This document shows, in pieces, positions 52,966 to 64,000 of a stretch of DNA of 64,000 bases. Positions within the stretch are counted from its first letter, which is position 1. Every line of letters begins with the position of its first letter. The notes below the pieces were generated by a model. The model had not been told where the DNA came from. It saw only the letters and a program-made list of their open reading frames with translations, and did not search any database. Source of the stretch: Channallabes apus (lineage: Eukaryota > Chordata > Actinopteri > Siluriformes > Clariidae). The DNA lies in assembly GCA_030522415.1 (NCBI GenBank), contig CM060124.1, positions 23,422,454-23,486,453 on the forward strand, read 5' to 3'. Both the position numbers and the translations under genes were made by a program.

Positions 52966-53880
52966 CAAGAACTTTCTTATCAAAAAAGTTCTTATCAATT
53001 TTTTATCAAGAAAACAGAGGTTGTGAAGCTAGTTTGGTTGCTGTCATTCACACTTGCTCCGATTCAGGAAGCATAAAAGGAGACAAGATGGCGCTTCACA
53101 TTGCTCAGTCATTGAGTCTGCCCATGTGAGTGCTCACCATTTTGGGTCCAATTCCTGATTGTGTGTTGCTGGGTTAAATTGTGCAAACTCTTGATCTCGG
53201 CGTGAGAGTGTTCTTGGTTATCCTGCCTGTTCGCGCTATTTTGGGTTTACCGCCACACTACAAGGGCTAACTGCTAGTCTTCTGGTCCGCCTCCGGTTGC
53301 CCGTGACAGTTGCATTAACAAAGGCACTCGCTCTCTGGTAACCTAGCAACGTAGGGAGTGATACGCTAACAGCCAACCATGTAACAGTATCATTGTCTCG
53401 TGCTGGTCTGCTGGATTCCTCTTCATAAGTAGAACATGCCCTTGCACTATTTTATTACATTTTATTAATGATTTCTTACATTTTCTTTCATTTTGCACCT
53501 TAAATGTTAAGAGATAATTGTTATAACACATAACATTGTGACTTTAGACTCATGTTTACATTTTAATTATTTGAGTTTTCCATGGTTGTTGACATTTCTG
53601 TCTTATTAACTATGATCAGAGGAAGGTTAAGTTTAAAATAAAAATGTTTCAATGTAATATATTTTTCTCCTGGTGCTTATTTTAAATAGGTCATAAAAAA
53701 TATCAATAATTATCGATATCGACCGATATGAAACACTGATATCATGATACAGTTTTCAGCCATATAGCCCAGCCCTAATTTAACATAATCATTCCTAATC
53801 CACTAGTCCCCAAGAACGCATGTAGGTTGTTCGGCTGGTGGGTAAGGTACGGCCGATTAATTTTTTTTTTTTTTTTTGCA
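52966..53880. other. no gene recognised
   Basis: Unassigned sequence; the first 50 bases contain short inverted copies of atcaagaa/ttcttgat-type motifs. A T-run is at 53861-53877. Confidence 0.3.
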
Positions 53881-53895
53881 TTTCGATTGTCAGTT

Positions 53896-54030
53896 GTATG
53901 GATTGGCATGCTGTCCAGGGTTACCCTGCCTCGTGCCCTGAGTCTCCTGGGATAGGCTCCAGGTCCCCGCGACAGGATACAGGATAAAGTGGTATAAAAG
54001 ATGATGAATGAATGAATGAATGAATGAATG
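53896..54030 (+). repeat. SINE 3' fragment with GAAT tail
   Basis: Contains ggattggcatgctgtccagg, ggataggctccaggtccccg and a tail of about five ATGA units. Only the 3' portion of the Mermaid/Merman-like SINE. Confidence 0.7.
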
Positions 54031-54229
54031 TCAGTTGTAAGTGAATACAATCACATGCAGCTGTTGCTTCACTTTAATACTGCAGTGCTACAACATGCAG
54101 AAGCTGCCCCATGCATGGTAAGGTGTACGGTTAGTGTTGTATAATGTATGTAGTGTGAGTGTACACACAGAACCAATGCCTTTCTTTTCTGAATCTCCTA
54201 TCCAAGCTTTTCTGAAAATTCGGCAGCAC

Positions 54230-54455
54230 TGATTTTTCACTGTTTTTAACTGTCACTACTGTACACATATTGCCTATTGCACTTGTGAACTTTGTACATA
54301 TTGTAAATATGTATTTATGTAATTACATATTTAATTATTACGTGTCCTGGGTGTAATTTGTGTAGTTATGTGTAACACAATGTGCATGAGCGCTTTCACT
54401 GTGTACTGTACTACTGTAAATGGTTGGAATGACAATAAAAGCCACTTTTGACTTT
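54230..54455 (+). repeat. retroelement 3' end (probable LINE)
   Basis: Runs through attgcacttgtgaactttgt and ends ggaatgacaataaaagccac, a common 3' end in fish LINE copies. No coding part remains. Confidence 0.4.
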
Positions 54456-54624
54456 GTTTTTCACAGCACTACTAGTCTACGTTTGGTTTGTCCTGTGGAC
54501 GCAAAATCCACCTCGACAAACTTCAGTTATACGATTTATTTATTGCGTCTTTTTGATGCTGCTTCAATGCTTCAGGAGCTACGAGTATCCAACGGTATAA
54601 TTGTTTCCCCCAGCGCGGAACTGC

Positions 54625-54629
<5 letters not shown>

Positions 54630-54662
<33 letters not shown>
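54630..54662. repeat. GA microsatellite
   Basis: About 15 GA units. Confidence 0.9.
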
Positions 54663-54664
<2 letters not shown>

Positions 54665-54669
54665 ACTGT

Positions 54670-54930
54670 AAAAATTTCTCTTCTTTCGCCAAATCCGCCA
54701 TCTTGGCGTCTCGATACTAAACGCGCATGCGCTAGTGAGTTTACTCAGAAGCTTGCGTCGAGCAGAAGGCGTTTCCAAATAAAGCCTCGCTTCGAGGAAT
54801 GCGTCGGTTCCCTAAAGGTCACGTGGTCAGCGACGAACGACGCTTTGCGTTTGCCGGAATGACGGAATTCACGAGGCTCCTTCGCCGTTTTACTGGTCAA
54901 AGCAAAGTTTCGGTCACACGATGTCTCACT
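54670..54930. promoter_or_regulatory. CpG-rich promoter-like patch without an identified gene
   Basis: CpG density is much higher than in the flanks. The sequence has ccgccatcttggcg (a YY1-like site) and cacgtg. I found no exon on either side, so it may instead be part of a repeat. Confidence 0.35.
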
Positions 54931-56269
54931 GTGAATCATTCGGGCCAAACACAGTATTGGTGCTGATTGTATATGATTTTTACATGTACATTTTACAGTT
55001 TTACATGTAATACAGAAAATGTTTGTGCCAAAGACGCTTCTTCTGAAGTTTGCTTCCATTGCAAGTTGCTAATTCAGCTGTTTGTTTTTTAAGAGAGATG
55101 GTTTTATACTTGCCCCCAAAATGTAAATTTTCAGCGTTATACTGTCTCGCTTCAAATAATGATAATTAAAAATACAAATTGTTCATTTTTTAATGAATAT
55201 GATACTAAAATTGGAGCATATGACCCATATCTGATAAAAATATAAATGTGTGCATGTTTACAAAAACAAAGAAACAAAACAAAACAAGCATGGTTCAGGA
55301 GATAAGTAACGTTAAGTATTATGAAAAATAGTGTGAATTCACTTTTACACCTACTGTAGGTGAGACCCTTCTTAGTACTAATACTACATTTGGCCGATTA
55401 TATTGAAGATTCCTTTGTTATTATTCATAAACTAAGATTCAGGAAAACTAAACCGTTTTTTTTCGCATTTCACAATGAATGTTTCATGTAATTCTTATAT
55501 ACTTACATAAAGAAGGAAAATGCCCACAAAAATGGTTTATATTAATGACCTCAATCTATCTCATAAACTCTAGTGTTATTACTGTGTATATTTAAAAATA
55601 TATATAGGTATTGCTTTATTTATTATTATTTTAATTGTGTTTTAATCATTCGTGTGTTTAAATATTTAACACTCACTGACGAATTTATATATTCTGTTAA
55701 AAAATCTTTTTACGTTCATGTTTATATTCAAAAAAGAAAGAAAGAAACTGTCAATGACGACTGCAAACTTGCTTTGCAGCTGCATGTCAAAAATGCTCTG
55801 ACAAAATCTGTCCACTAGATGGCAGTACAATGAGCCCTTAAACCCTTAAACGAAGCTTCATGAAATGAAACTTTTAGTGAAACTATTGTCTTGGAGCCTC
55901 GACACGTAACTGACATCACCATCACTAACAGAAACCAAATCTACATTTCTAAAGTACAGTACACCTCCGCGACCAGAACTCACGTAAAATATCCTTCAGA
56001 GAATTCCTTACGGCCCATATAATAAATAAAGAACATATACAACAATATAAGGAATTAATGTAACACAGTAAGGTACTGCCATCGCTGCCATAATTCAATT
56101 CGAGGATTCGAGGAAAAGGGATATTATATAAATGTATATTTTAATTTACTAATTATTGCCTTTTTCAATATTAATAAATATTAATTTGTATATAATTTTA
56201 TTGCACGTGTTATTATGTTAAAGAAATGTGATACTTGATGCAGAAAAGGACATGTTATTATAACAAATT
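54931..56269. other. AT-rich, no gene recognised
   Basis: No coding or named repeat sequence. Confidence 0.35.
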
Positions 56270-56742
56270 TCACAGTCATCATTAAAAAAAATCATGACAA
56301 TTTATTTGTCGTATTGAGTTTTTTTTAAATATTTGAATATGAAACTACTTGTAATATACTATCATGTTTGAGATTTTTTTTTTTTGTTATTACGAGAAAA
56401 AAGTTACGTAATTATGAAAAAAAAAAACGTAATGTGATTTCGAGAAAACCCACGTCACTGCGGGAAAACTTATCACGTCATTCCGAAAAATAAATGTGCT
56501 GTAGTTCTGATATCTCATCAGTAGATGGCGCACATTCTGATTCTATTCATTCATTCATTCATTCATCTTCTATACCTAATTTTGATCATTTATCATGCTT
56601 TTCACGCCGTTATTTCACAATTCCTAAAAAAAAAACAAATCTCAAACATGATAGTATATTACACGTAGTTTCATATTCAATTATTTAAAAAACTAAATAA
56701 GACAAATAAATTGTCAGGATTTTTTTCATGATGACTTTGTGA
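56270..56742. mobile_element. foldback element with about 110-bp inverted termini
   Basis: The stretch from about 56270 to 56380 (with gacaatttatttgtc and actatcatgtttgagatt) reappears inverted at about 56630-56742. The unique centre is about 240 bp and contains a run of attcattcattcatt. It is non-coding. Confidence 0.75.
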
Positions 56743-57875
56743 GATGTGTTAATGTACACGATGCTTATTTACTGTAACATTATTTGCTAATGATCAAAAT
56801 GTAAAACAGTCTAAAGTTATTACATTTAAAATGCTAAAAAAAACGTGAGATCATTATTTAAAGGTCCAGAAGTAAATTTTCTTATTAAATGTTTTGATGC
56901 TATATTTTACTTATGCTTTCTCATTATTTTATATTATTTTCTCCTAAAAGAAAAAAACCTAACAATTATATACAAACCTAAGTGAAATACTCAAAAACCT
57001 TCAATAAGAAGAACTTTTCCTATATTTTACTTTCATGTTAATGAAAATCAAATTCAGTGAGTATGTGCTTATTTTATATAGCATTACTCCTCACTATCTA
57101 AACATCTAAACAATCTGACAACTCCATCTGAAACTACATTACACAGCCAAAAGTCCTGTTCCATGATTTATCCCCCCCCTCCCCCCCCCCACCATCCCAG
57201 CCTGTTATTATAAACTCCCCTTTTCTGGGAAGACTTGACGATAGCTATTGGAATGTGGATGTTGGGATTTGCCAGTTCAGTGACAAGAACCTTAGTGACA
57301 TCAGGCAAGAAGCACTGGCATGTACAGTCATTTACAAATGTTTGAGATCACATTACAAAACTGTAATTTTTTTTTTTACATTTTTCAATTAATATTAAAC
57401 AGAAGGCTTAAGAATAGTCAAATATTTAAAACATAGAGTGTGTTTAAAAACTTCTTAAGATTATGCAATTTGTAGTTAAATGTAAGCAAATGTTTACTGA
57501 TTCTGTTGTAAGATTTTCCCTATGCCTAATTTCTTCTAGTAAATTATGTGTTCGGATAAGATCTAAAAATGTGTCATAAGGATTTTCCCCAAACTTGTGG
57601 AGTCCATGTCAGCCCAAGTGCACATTGATTTTTACTAATGATTTTGTCGATAATACAATTTAATGAAACTTGCTGTATTGAATTAGAAAATAATAAAAAA
57701 TAGAAGAAATTTCACTAGTCATCTCATCCCTAAGGAAATGTTAATGCTACAACATACTACAGATAGAAATTCCATGCAGAGTTTTCTGAGATGAATAGGT
57801 GGGAAAAAATATTCATTCATTCTTCCTGCGTCAAGCTCTACCAGGCCTCTGGATCTCATTTTAATGCCGTTCTTG
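56743..57875. other. AT-rich, no gene recognised
   Basis: Contains a C-run at 57172-57190. Otherwise no feature. Confidence 0.35.
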
Positions 57876-58435
57876 TAAGGAATCGCCACTAGAGGGCAAT
57901 GTTTTGTCTGTATTAGAGTTTTGTTTTGCAGACTCAGTTTCCCAGAAGGCACCTCGGTCAGGTGATGCGGGAGCAACCCATGTTGAGCTAACTGCTAGGT
58001 TTAGCTAATTATCAGGTTTCGCTAACTGCCATGCTTCTAGCCATAGCCGCCTTTGTGTCTCTAGCCTTTTCATGTCTCTAGTCTCCCTGGCCTCTAATTT
58101 CTGTGTCGCCTGCTTCCTTAGTTTCCCTGTGTCTTTAGCCTCTGTGTTTCTAGCTGCCCTAGTTTCTGTGTCTCCAGCACCTAGTTCCTCCCCTGTCTCT
58201 CGTGGCATGATACTATGTTTGATAAGTGTTAGATAAGTGTAGTTAGGTGTCTTGTTAGGCTAAAGGCATGTTTAGTTAAATGTATGTTTAGCTGATTGCC
58301 ATGGGTAGCTAAATCACCATGTTTCGCTAATTGTCATGTTTACAGTAGCTAACTGCCATGGCTTTAGCCTAGTCCCGTCTCTAGCCTGTGCTTCTAGTCC
58401 CGTCTCTTAGTGTGTCTGGTCTCCCTCGTCTCTTA
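57876..58435 (+). repeat. LTR-like fragment with CTAG-rich tail, interrupted by hAT insertion
   Basis: Starts TGTAAGGAATCGCCACTAGA and contains cacctcggtcaggtgatgcg, the start and hairpin arm of the LTR family at 5836 and 10957. It then becomes a degenerate array of gctaactgccatg and tctctagcctc-type words. The same words resume at about 59547-59660, so the 58436-59545 block was inserted later. No target duplication found. Confidence 0.5.
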
Positions 58436-59545
58436 GTAGGCACATGCACTCATAGGAGGCAGGTGAGGCAGTGCCTCACCTTGCCACCAGGGGCGGTAAA
58501 GGGCTCAACATGGTTTCCTCAGCTGTCACCATAAGTTGTTAAAAAATGAATTCATTCATTCATTCATTCATTTTCTATACCGCTTAATCCTGTGTTCAGG
58601 GTCGCGGGGGACCTGGAGCCTATCCCAGGAGACTTCGGGCACTAGGCGGGGTACACCCTGGACAGGGTGCCAATCCATCGCAGGGCACACACACATACAC
58701 ACACTCACACACCCAATCACACACTACGGGCAATTTGGGAACGCCAATTAGCCTAACCTGCATATCTTTGGACTGTGGGAGGAAACCGGAGTACCCGGAG
58801 GAAACCCACCAAGCACGGGGAGAACATGCAAACTCCATGCACACAGAGACGGGAATCGAGCCTGGCCGGGGAATCGAACCCAGACTTAAAAAATGAATAA
58901 TATAATAAAATATAATATAATATCTGTCCTGTGGTCTATGCTTTTAATGCAATTTTGGTGTGTTTCCTATACATTTGGATCATTTTCATAGTCAAAATAG
59001 CTGTATTTCCTGTTCAAATAACAACGGGAGACGAGAATCATGGAGGCTGAGGCAGTGACAGGTAGTGCCTCTCAGCGCGTGCGTGTGAGAGTGTGCACCA
59101 CTCACACACTGTACTGAGCGCGTGCAAACGGCGCGTGCTTTGCAGTCAGCGGGAAAATACAGACCTTGAGGCAGCCAGTACCTTTGCCTCAAAGATGGGG
59201 GCGATAGTGAGCCTGCGGCTAATAGTTCACGACACGAGTAAATGCGAGAGTAAATTAAGAAGAAAAAAAGAAAAGAAAAACAACCAACAACATTCGGTGC
59301 TAACGCGTTGCTATTTGGCTTTATGGATTTCATTTACAAGTAAAGGTAAGAATACTGCAGTGGTGTGTTTAAATGTACAGTGGTGTGTTTAAAATGTTAT
59401 AAAATTTAATCAAGAATGGGATAACAACCATGTATGCTTGTAAATCTGACTTGTGAGTCAGTATCTTAGCATCATACAGTACGTTTGTAAATCTGACACT
59501 GAGTCAGTGCCTCACCAACCCCAACCCTCACCGCACGTCACTGTT
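58436..59545. mobile_element. hAT-like non-autonomous element with a nested SINE
   Basis: The right end is the inverse of CAGTGACGTGCGGTGAGG, and both ends have a gaggcagtgcctcacc-type inner repeat (58466-58485 and 59495-59515). The flanks share a ttagt word, giving an imperfect 8-bp target duplication at best. It interrupts the repeated ctggtctccctcgtctctta sequence. A CpG-rich patch lies at 59060-59330. Confidence 0.5.
58552..58885 (-). repeat. Mermaid/Merman-like SINE, minus strand, perfect 13-bp target duplication
   Basis: Perfect flanking TTAAAAAATGAAT at 58539-58551 and 58886-58898. It reads on the minus strand from the B box (GGTTCGATTCCCCGGCC) to an ATGAATGA tail; the A-box part is missing, a 5' truncation typical of reverse-transcribed insertion. 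It is inserted inside the hAT-like element. Confidence 0.88.
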
Positions 59546-59660
59546 TAGTGTGTCTGGTCTCCCTCGTCTCTTAGTGTGTCTGGTCTCCATCGTCTCTTAG
59601 TGTGTCTCTAGTTCTGTCTATAGTCCCTTCGTGTGGCTACTATTATCTGATCCTGTGTCA

Positions 59661-60914
59661 GCTCCCGACTTAGGTTGTGTGTCTTGTAGCCTGGGTCGGT
59701 ATACAAGACATGGAATGTTTGGTTTCAAATGAAAGCTATGAACATTGATGTGAATTAAATTTTAGTCATATGAACCAGACTCATATTAACACACTTTACC
59801 TAAATTACCAAAACCCCACTGAGATAGCCTCCCACGTGAGAGACCAAACCACAGGTTAATGAATGCACGAAAAGGAGGAACCATGTGGCTACAACCACCT
59901 CTGATTGGGTCAAACAGCTGTGTGACAGACCCGCAACATGAGGTCAAAACCCAAAGTCCTGAGCAGCCTTAAAGGAGATTCGTGATGGGTGTCCAAAGGT
60001 AACTAGCAAGCTCAACCACTTCCTTGAAGCTTGTTGCTTCCGTCCTCACATGCGCTACTCCACCTCTGCAGATGCCATCCGCTCTTCAAGAACTCTCAAT
60101 GAGACTTCGTGCCAGAACTCCAAAGTAACATAGAAACCCTCAAGACCGCCATCGGTAACCAGGCAACCAATGCCTCACTAAAAGGCTTTCCCAAAAGATC
60201 AAAGCAACCTGGTCTACAAAAATGCCTCTGCCATGCTCACTGCCATCATGCTATGATGCATTGATGCTAGGCTAATAAATAGTGCTTCCCTGAGTAGGTA
60301 TTGCGTGTATAAATGAACATAATCTTGAACGTCTGTATTGTATTTTTCCCTTTGATTAATCTCTTTGATAAAGAAATATTCTATTTTCTCATTTCCATGA
60401 GCTAATGTATAAGCCGTAATCATTGAAATTAAAACAACCAAAAAGCTATAAAACATTACTCTTTACATCTAACAAATCTAGAATACAGGAGAGTTTAACT
60501 TTTAAATACTGTTTAAAAACTGTTTCACGATTTTCAATGTCAAAATATCAAGATGCACTAGTTATATTATCTTTTATAATCATTAGTAAGAATAAGACAT
60601 TTTCTGCCTTATGAAAAGATTTTTCATTATGCTCTAAAAATAAAGCCTTTCAAAAATTCAACCCTCATTGTTTTCTTGCTGAAAGTGAAAGTGCCCAAAC
60701 ATGCATGGAACTGCAAATTCTCACACCGGGTATGTACTGTATGTGAAAGTAAAAACACCACTTATGTAACACACGTATGTTATTGCAGCATGACAATGTT
60801 CCATTATAATGTAATAGCATACAGAAGGAGATAAAAAGGAGAGAATATTGAATGTTTTAATATTAAACTTTTTTTTTTTATTTACTGCATTTGGTGTACC
60901 AAGTAGTGGCTCAC
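59661..60914. other. no gene recognised
   Basis: Unassigned sequence. A minus-strand frame at 60456-60214 is downstream (in gene sense) of the BTLA-like gene but has no motif that identifies it as an exon. Confidence 0.3.
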
Positions 60915-61015
60915 TTAGTGGATCCAAAAAAGGATGAAGACACCAATTGTCAGAAGTATATTCACACTGCATCTGTTACTTCTATCTGGAATCTCCTGAA
61001 CGTTATTAGAATCAC
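60915..61015 (-). CDS. BTLA-like exon 3 (membrane segment, stop)
   Basis: Acceptor TTGCTTCACAG ends at 61016; the exon continues the Gly codon from exon 2. TAA (60917-60915) is followed directly by GTGAGC, a consensus-like splice donor. Confidence 0.6.
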
Positions 61016-61816
61016 CTGTGAAGCAAAAAATGTCATTTCAGCTTGTTACATTTTTGTCACAATTATTTATTTACCTAGAACCTAAGGTTATTTTTAATCA
61101 GCTTTAACATCCCAGGCAAAATTGCATGTAAACTTTAAATGATTTCAAACTATTTAAAGTTCTGCTAAATTAATTCTAGCTGCACGGTTCTTACTTAAAC
61201 TAGCCTGCATTCTGAAATGGTTTACAAGCGTTTCATCTAGCGCTTCATTCATGTCCGACATTCAGACGTAAATAACAAAGCTCGTACCTGTCACAGTGAC
61301 ACTGATGACATGTCCCATAGCTGAGTTTTGGGAATGCTGACATTTAGCTTCACATTGATAAATACCAGAGTCATTGAGAGTCAGCTGGTTAAATGTAATA
61401 AAAGCATCTTGTTGCCTTCTCCCATTGCTTTTAGTCTCATTAATATGGATCACATATCTGTCAGGATCAGTAAGTGTCTCACACTTTGCTGGACCTTTTA
61501 GACACCATGAGACCCAGACGTTTCCACACAACACTTCCTCATATTCTGCTGTGCAATTGAGGGTCAATGGCTGTCTCTCCGTTCTTAGTATTGAATCTCT
61601 TGAATATTTCACTCGCACTGTAGAGGTACAAGATAGTGTCTCATTTCAGCGGAAGCCCACACAAGAAACAACAGAATATCGCAATTGACATATTTCCCAT
61701 ATTATAAATCTATTAGAAAGGTTGTAGCAGGACTCACCGACGCCTTTAGGTAGAAACTGAAATGTAGAGATAGTAATAAAGAATAAGAGCAAAGCAGTGG
61801 AACTTGTGGTTGGCAT
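60915..61816 (-). CDS. BTLA-like immunoglobulin receptor without cytoplasmic tail
   Basis: Three minus-strand exons (61816-61738, 61617-61288, 61015-60915) join in phase to 169 codons. The first encodes a signal peptide (ALLLFFITISTFQFLPKG). The second is one Ig domain: LNC as first cysteine, VWVSWCLKGPAKC, LTLNDSGIYQCEA as the second-cysteine motif and VISVTVT as the last strand. The WC...KC pair and six cysteines recall BTLA. Sequons NCT, NET and NDS suggest glycosylation. The third encodes a linker (NVQEIPDRSNRC) and a short hydrophobic end (SVNILLTIGVFILFWIH) followed at once by TAA, so no ITIM tail is seen. It may be GPI-anchored, a short membrane form, or disabled. The BTLA assignment is from memory of the family fold, not a search. 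Confidence 0.65.
61016..61287. other. intron of the BTLA-like gene
   Basis: AT-rich intron sequence, nothing else seen. Confidence 0.4.
61288..61617 (-). CDS. BTLA-like exon 2 (Ig domain)
   Basis: 330 bp, CTACAG acceptor and GTACGAG donor, encoding VRVKYSRDSILRTERQPLTL through VTVTG. A GTG at 61618 is not a start; it spans the splice site. Confidence 0.8.
61738..61816 (-). CDS. BTLA-like exon 1 (signal peptide)
   Basis: ATG 61816-61814, MPTTSSTALLLFFITISTFQ then FLPKGV, GTGAGTC donor. Phase matches the Ig exon. Confidence 0.7.
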
Positions 61817-62388
61817 TGCTGCTTTGTTTCAACTATGATAGTGTTTCCACCACCCACCAGGTCACTTCCTCTCAAACAACATTACAAAACAGCATTTTCT
61901 GCCGAGAGCAAAGTCACGAAGCTACTTCAGCTTCTTTTTTTTTACAAGTATGCAGAGTACTGTAACATCTACCAATATAGAGACATAACATTTAACATTA
62001 AGAGAAACCAAGACAGATGCATTCTAGCACGGGACTGATTATGTAACTGCGTTTTTATTTATTTATTTTTATTGGTAAGCATGAAACATAATTACCTTAG
62101 AACATTTTTAAACAAAGATCAGCTCTAAAAATTTTCCACCCATCTTTTGAAAGTAAAAGAGATGATCACTGGGCAGCAAACATCAGGGATAGAAACATCA
62201 GCGTTAAAAAAAAAAAAAAAAAAAAAAGGTATAAAAATATAGTTTTTTTTTTTTTGCAGGATGAAGAGAAAAGTAATCAGACAGTACAATGAGAATTAGT
62301 TGCCCACTGTTTGGGCAAATAATGGATGTTTGGTGAATAATGTAGAATTGAGTTCTTGAATCTGGTTAATAATAAGGTGTTGAATATA
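61817..62388. other. 5' flank of the BTLA-like gene
   Basis: AT-rich with an A-run at 62207-62227 and a T-run at about 62242-62255. No feature recognised. Confidence 0.35.
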
Positions 62389-63115
62389 CAGTTCTGGTCA
62401 TAAAGTATGATATACTTTGGCGGAATTTGTGATAAAAAATTGTCAAAACTAATACGTTTTATTTTACCAGGATTCAAAGTCACTATAAGACATCACAAAA
62501 TAACATAATCATTAAACAAAACATACATAATACCAAAATAATATAGATTAAATAAAGAGATTGTCCCCATCCAAAAGTATGCATAGTTTCAATATTGTGT
62601 ATTCAGTCTTGTGCATCAGTGATAGCTTGTGTTATGTTGTAATAACTGTGGATTTTCTCTCGGGTGTAATGCTGCCCATTCTTCAAAGGCCTCCAGGTCC
62701 TATAAATTCTTGCATGCAATACACTTTGGAGATCTCCCTGGTGTCTCAATGCTTTTGAGGTTGACGGATACTCACAGACGTCCATCATATTCTCTTATAG
62801 CCACTGAAGGGCTGGCTTGTCCTTTTGCTTTAAATTACTGCCAAACTGGAACATCAGCTGTTGAATTCCAATGTCCTCCAATATGCAATGATCCCCCTAG
62901 AACATTACACATCCACCTCAATGTGGCACAATAGGGACTTTTTTTGTTCTGGCATCCCAAACTATTTTTCTGTCAGTCATGCCTGTAATCTTAGTTGATT
63001 TCCTTGACATTGGTTTGGTCTCAACAAACTGGAATTTTGATCAATCATATTTTTTTCCAAAATGGGTAATATTTAACTAATTCTGCCAGGGCGTATAAAC
63101 TTAAGAGCAGAACTG
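62389..63115. mobile_element. TA-flanked DNA transposon remnant
   Basis: Short inverted ends CAGTTCTG with TA on both sides (62387-62388, 63116-63117), 727 bp. No intact transposase; minus-strand pieces are not assignable. The TA target suggests Tc1/mariner. Confidence 0.5.
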
Positions 63116-63117
63116 TA

Positions 63118-63887
63118 TTTATGTGTTTAGAACTGTACAACTCAAACAATAGTTCTTGCTATACCACAAACAATAGGTTTATATGAATGGTAACAGTACA
63201 CAGGAACTGTCTATATAACACAGGAATATACACAGGAAATCGACTTAATCTAAACCTAATAATTAATATTTTTTTTTGTGTAACAAAGAAAATCATGTAA
63301 ACATTGATGCCTGGTGAGGTTTCTTTTAAGGAGACATTTATTTAACATACTGTATATTCAGGAGAAAGATAGGACTTCACAATATCTTATTTCTCAGTAC
63401 AATTACACATTACTACTTGTTAAAAGAGAGGAAGAAAAGTCTGAAGTCCATTCCTGTTATCATTTAAATTACAGAAATGATAATCATTCCAATACTCACA
63501 TATGCTGGTGCTCTCTCCCCCTCTCTGTATCTTGTGTTATTATTTACATATCATACAAACACACTACTTCTCCTTTTGACTCCTAACTGCAAGGACTGAT
63601 GTCAAAGTATTATGATCACCTGCTTAATACGTAAGGTGCTGTCCCCTGTGTGTGTTTCCAAAACAGCTGCATCTTGCTGAGGCATGGGCTCTATAAGACA
63701 TGTGAAGGTGCCCAGTGGTATCTGGCACAAAGACTTCTTGCTTTATCTGATTGAGATCTGGGGTGATTTACACCAGGGCAAGACCTTGAACTCTTCATTA
63801 TGCACCTAAAAGTATTCTAACCATGTGCCCCATTTATCAAAGTGGATACAAATGTATTTATGCATCAGTCACACTACATACACACAT

Positions 63888-63889
<2 letters not shown>
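63118..63889. other. no gene recognised
   Basis: Unassigned sequence up to the CA microsatellite. Confidence 0.35.

Positions 63890-63944
<55 letters not shown>
63890..63944. repeat. CA microsatellite
   Basis: About 27 uninterrupted CA units near the right edge of the window. Confidence 0.95.
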
Positions 63945-63945
<1 letters not shown>

Positions 63946-64000
63946 GGTTTTGTAATACAATAGTAATTGATTGAGTTTGAATCTTATAATATGTGAAATT

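Noticed and set aside
47700..54000. Expected head-to-head DCAF6 neighbour of mpc2
   Set aside because: No WD40-like exon or divergent start could be seen on the plus strand.
60214..60456. Possible cytoplasmic-tail exon of the BTLA-like gene
   Set aside because: It has tyrosines (DVQDYVHLYTQY), but the spacing does not fit an ITIM well and no convincing acceptor in phase was found.

Overview
The window is vertebrate nuclear DNA, almost certainly from a teleost fish. Three genes read as multi-exon minus-strand genes with GT-AG introns: a cyclic nucleotide-gated channel alpha subunit (CNGA3-like), the Na+/K+-ATPase beta-1 subunit (atp1b1) and the mitochondrial pyruvate carrier 2 (mpc2). A short immunoglobulin-type receptor resembling BTLA follows near the right end, also on the minus strand. 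Fish-type SINEs with GAAT tails, many Tc1/mariner copies, hAT miniature elements and GA/CA/ATAAT microsatellites support a teleost. The SINE resembles the catfish Mermaid/Merman type, so a siluriform is plausible, but that is inference.

Layout, left to right. 0-1.8 kb: a TTAA-flanked transposon and the 3' flank of the channel gene. 1.8-10.4 kb: five recognisable CNGA exons. One intron holds a PIF/Harbinger-like MITE and a young LTR retroelement (5836-8620) that encodes only a repetitive proline-rich protein. 10.4-24 kb: no recognised exon; it carries a solo LTR, two almost identical Tc1 elements in inverted orientation, two related hAT elements with perfect 8-bp target duplications, a second Harbinger-like MITE and a SINE. 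24.0-32.5 kb: complete atp1b1 (6 exons, 302 codons) with a Tc1 fossil and a LINE in its introns and a CpG-rich promoter. 32.5-40 kb: a broken Tc1, SINE and LINE ends, microsatellites and one unidentified plus-strand terminal exon at 39.0-39.3 kb. 40.4-47.6 kb: complete mpc2 (5 coding exons, 140 codons) with several Tc1 fossils and a SINE in its introns. 47.7-60.9 kb: largely non-coding, with MITEs, a foldback element, a Tc1 deletion derivative, local duplications and a nested LTR/hAT/SINE block. 60.9-61.8 kb: the BTLA-like gene. 61.8-64 kb: a TA-flanked DNA element and a CA microsatellite.

The genes do not form a functional unit. ATP1B1 and MPC2 are also close together in the human genome (1q24), so that pair probably reflects conserved synteny. 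The least ordinary items are the LTR element whose single reading frame starts in one LTR and stops in the other, the tail-less BTLA-like receptor, the inverted Tc1 twins sharing one frameshift, and the unidentified plus-strand exon.
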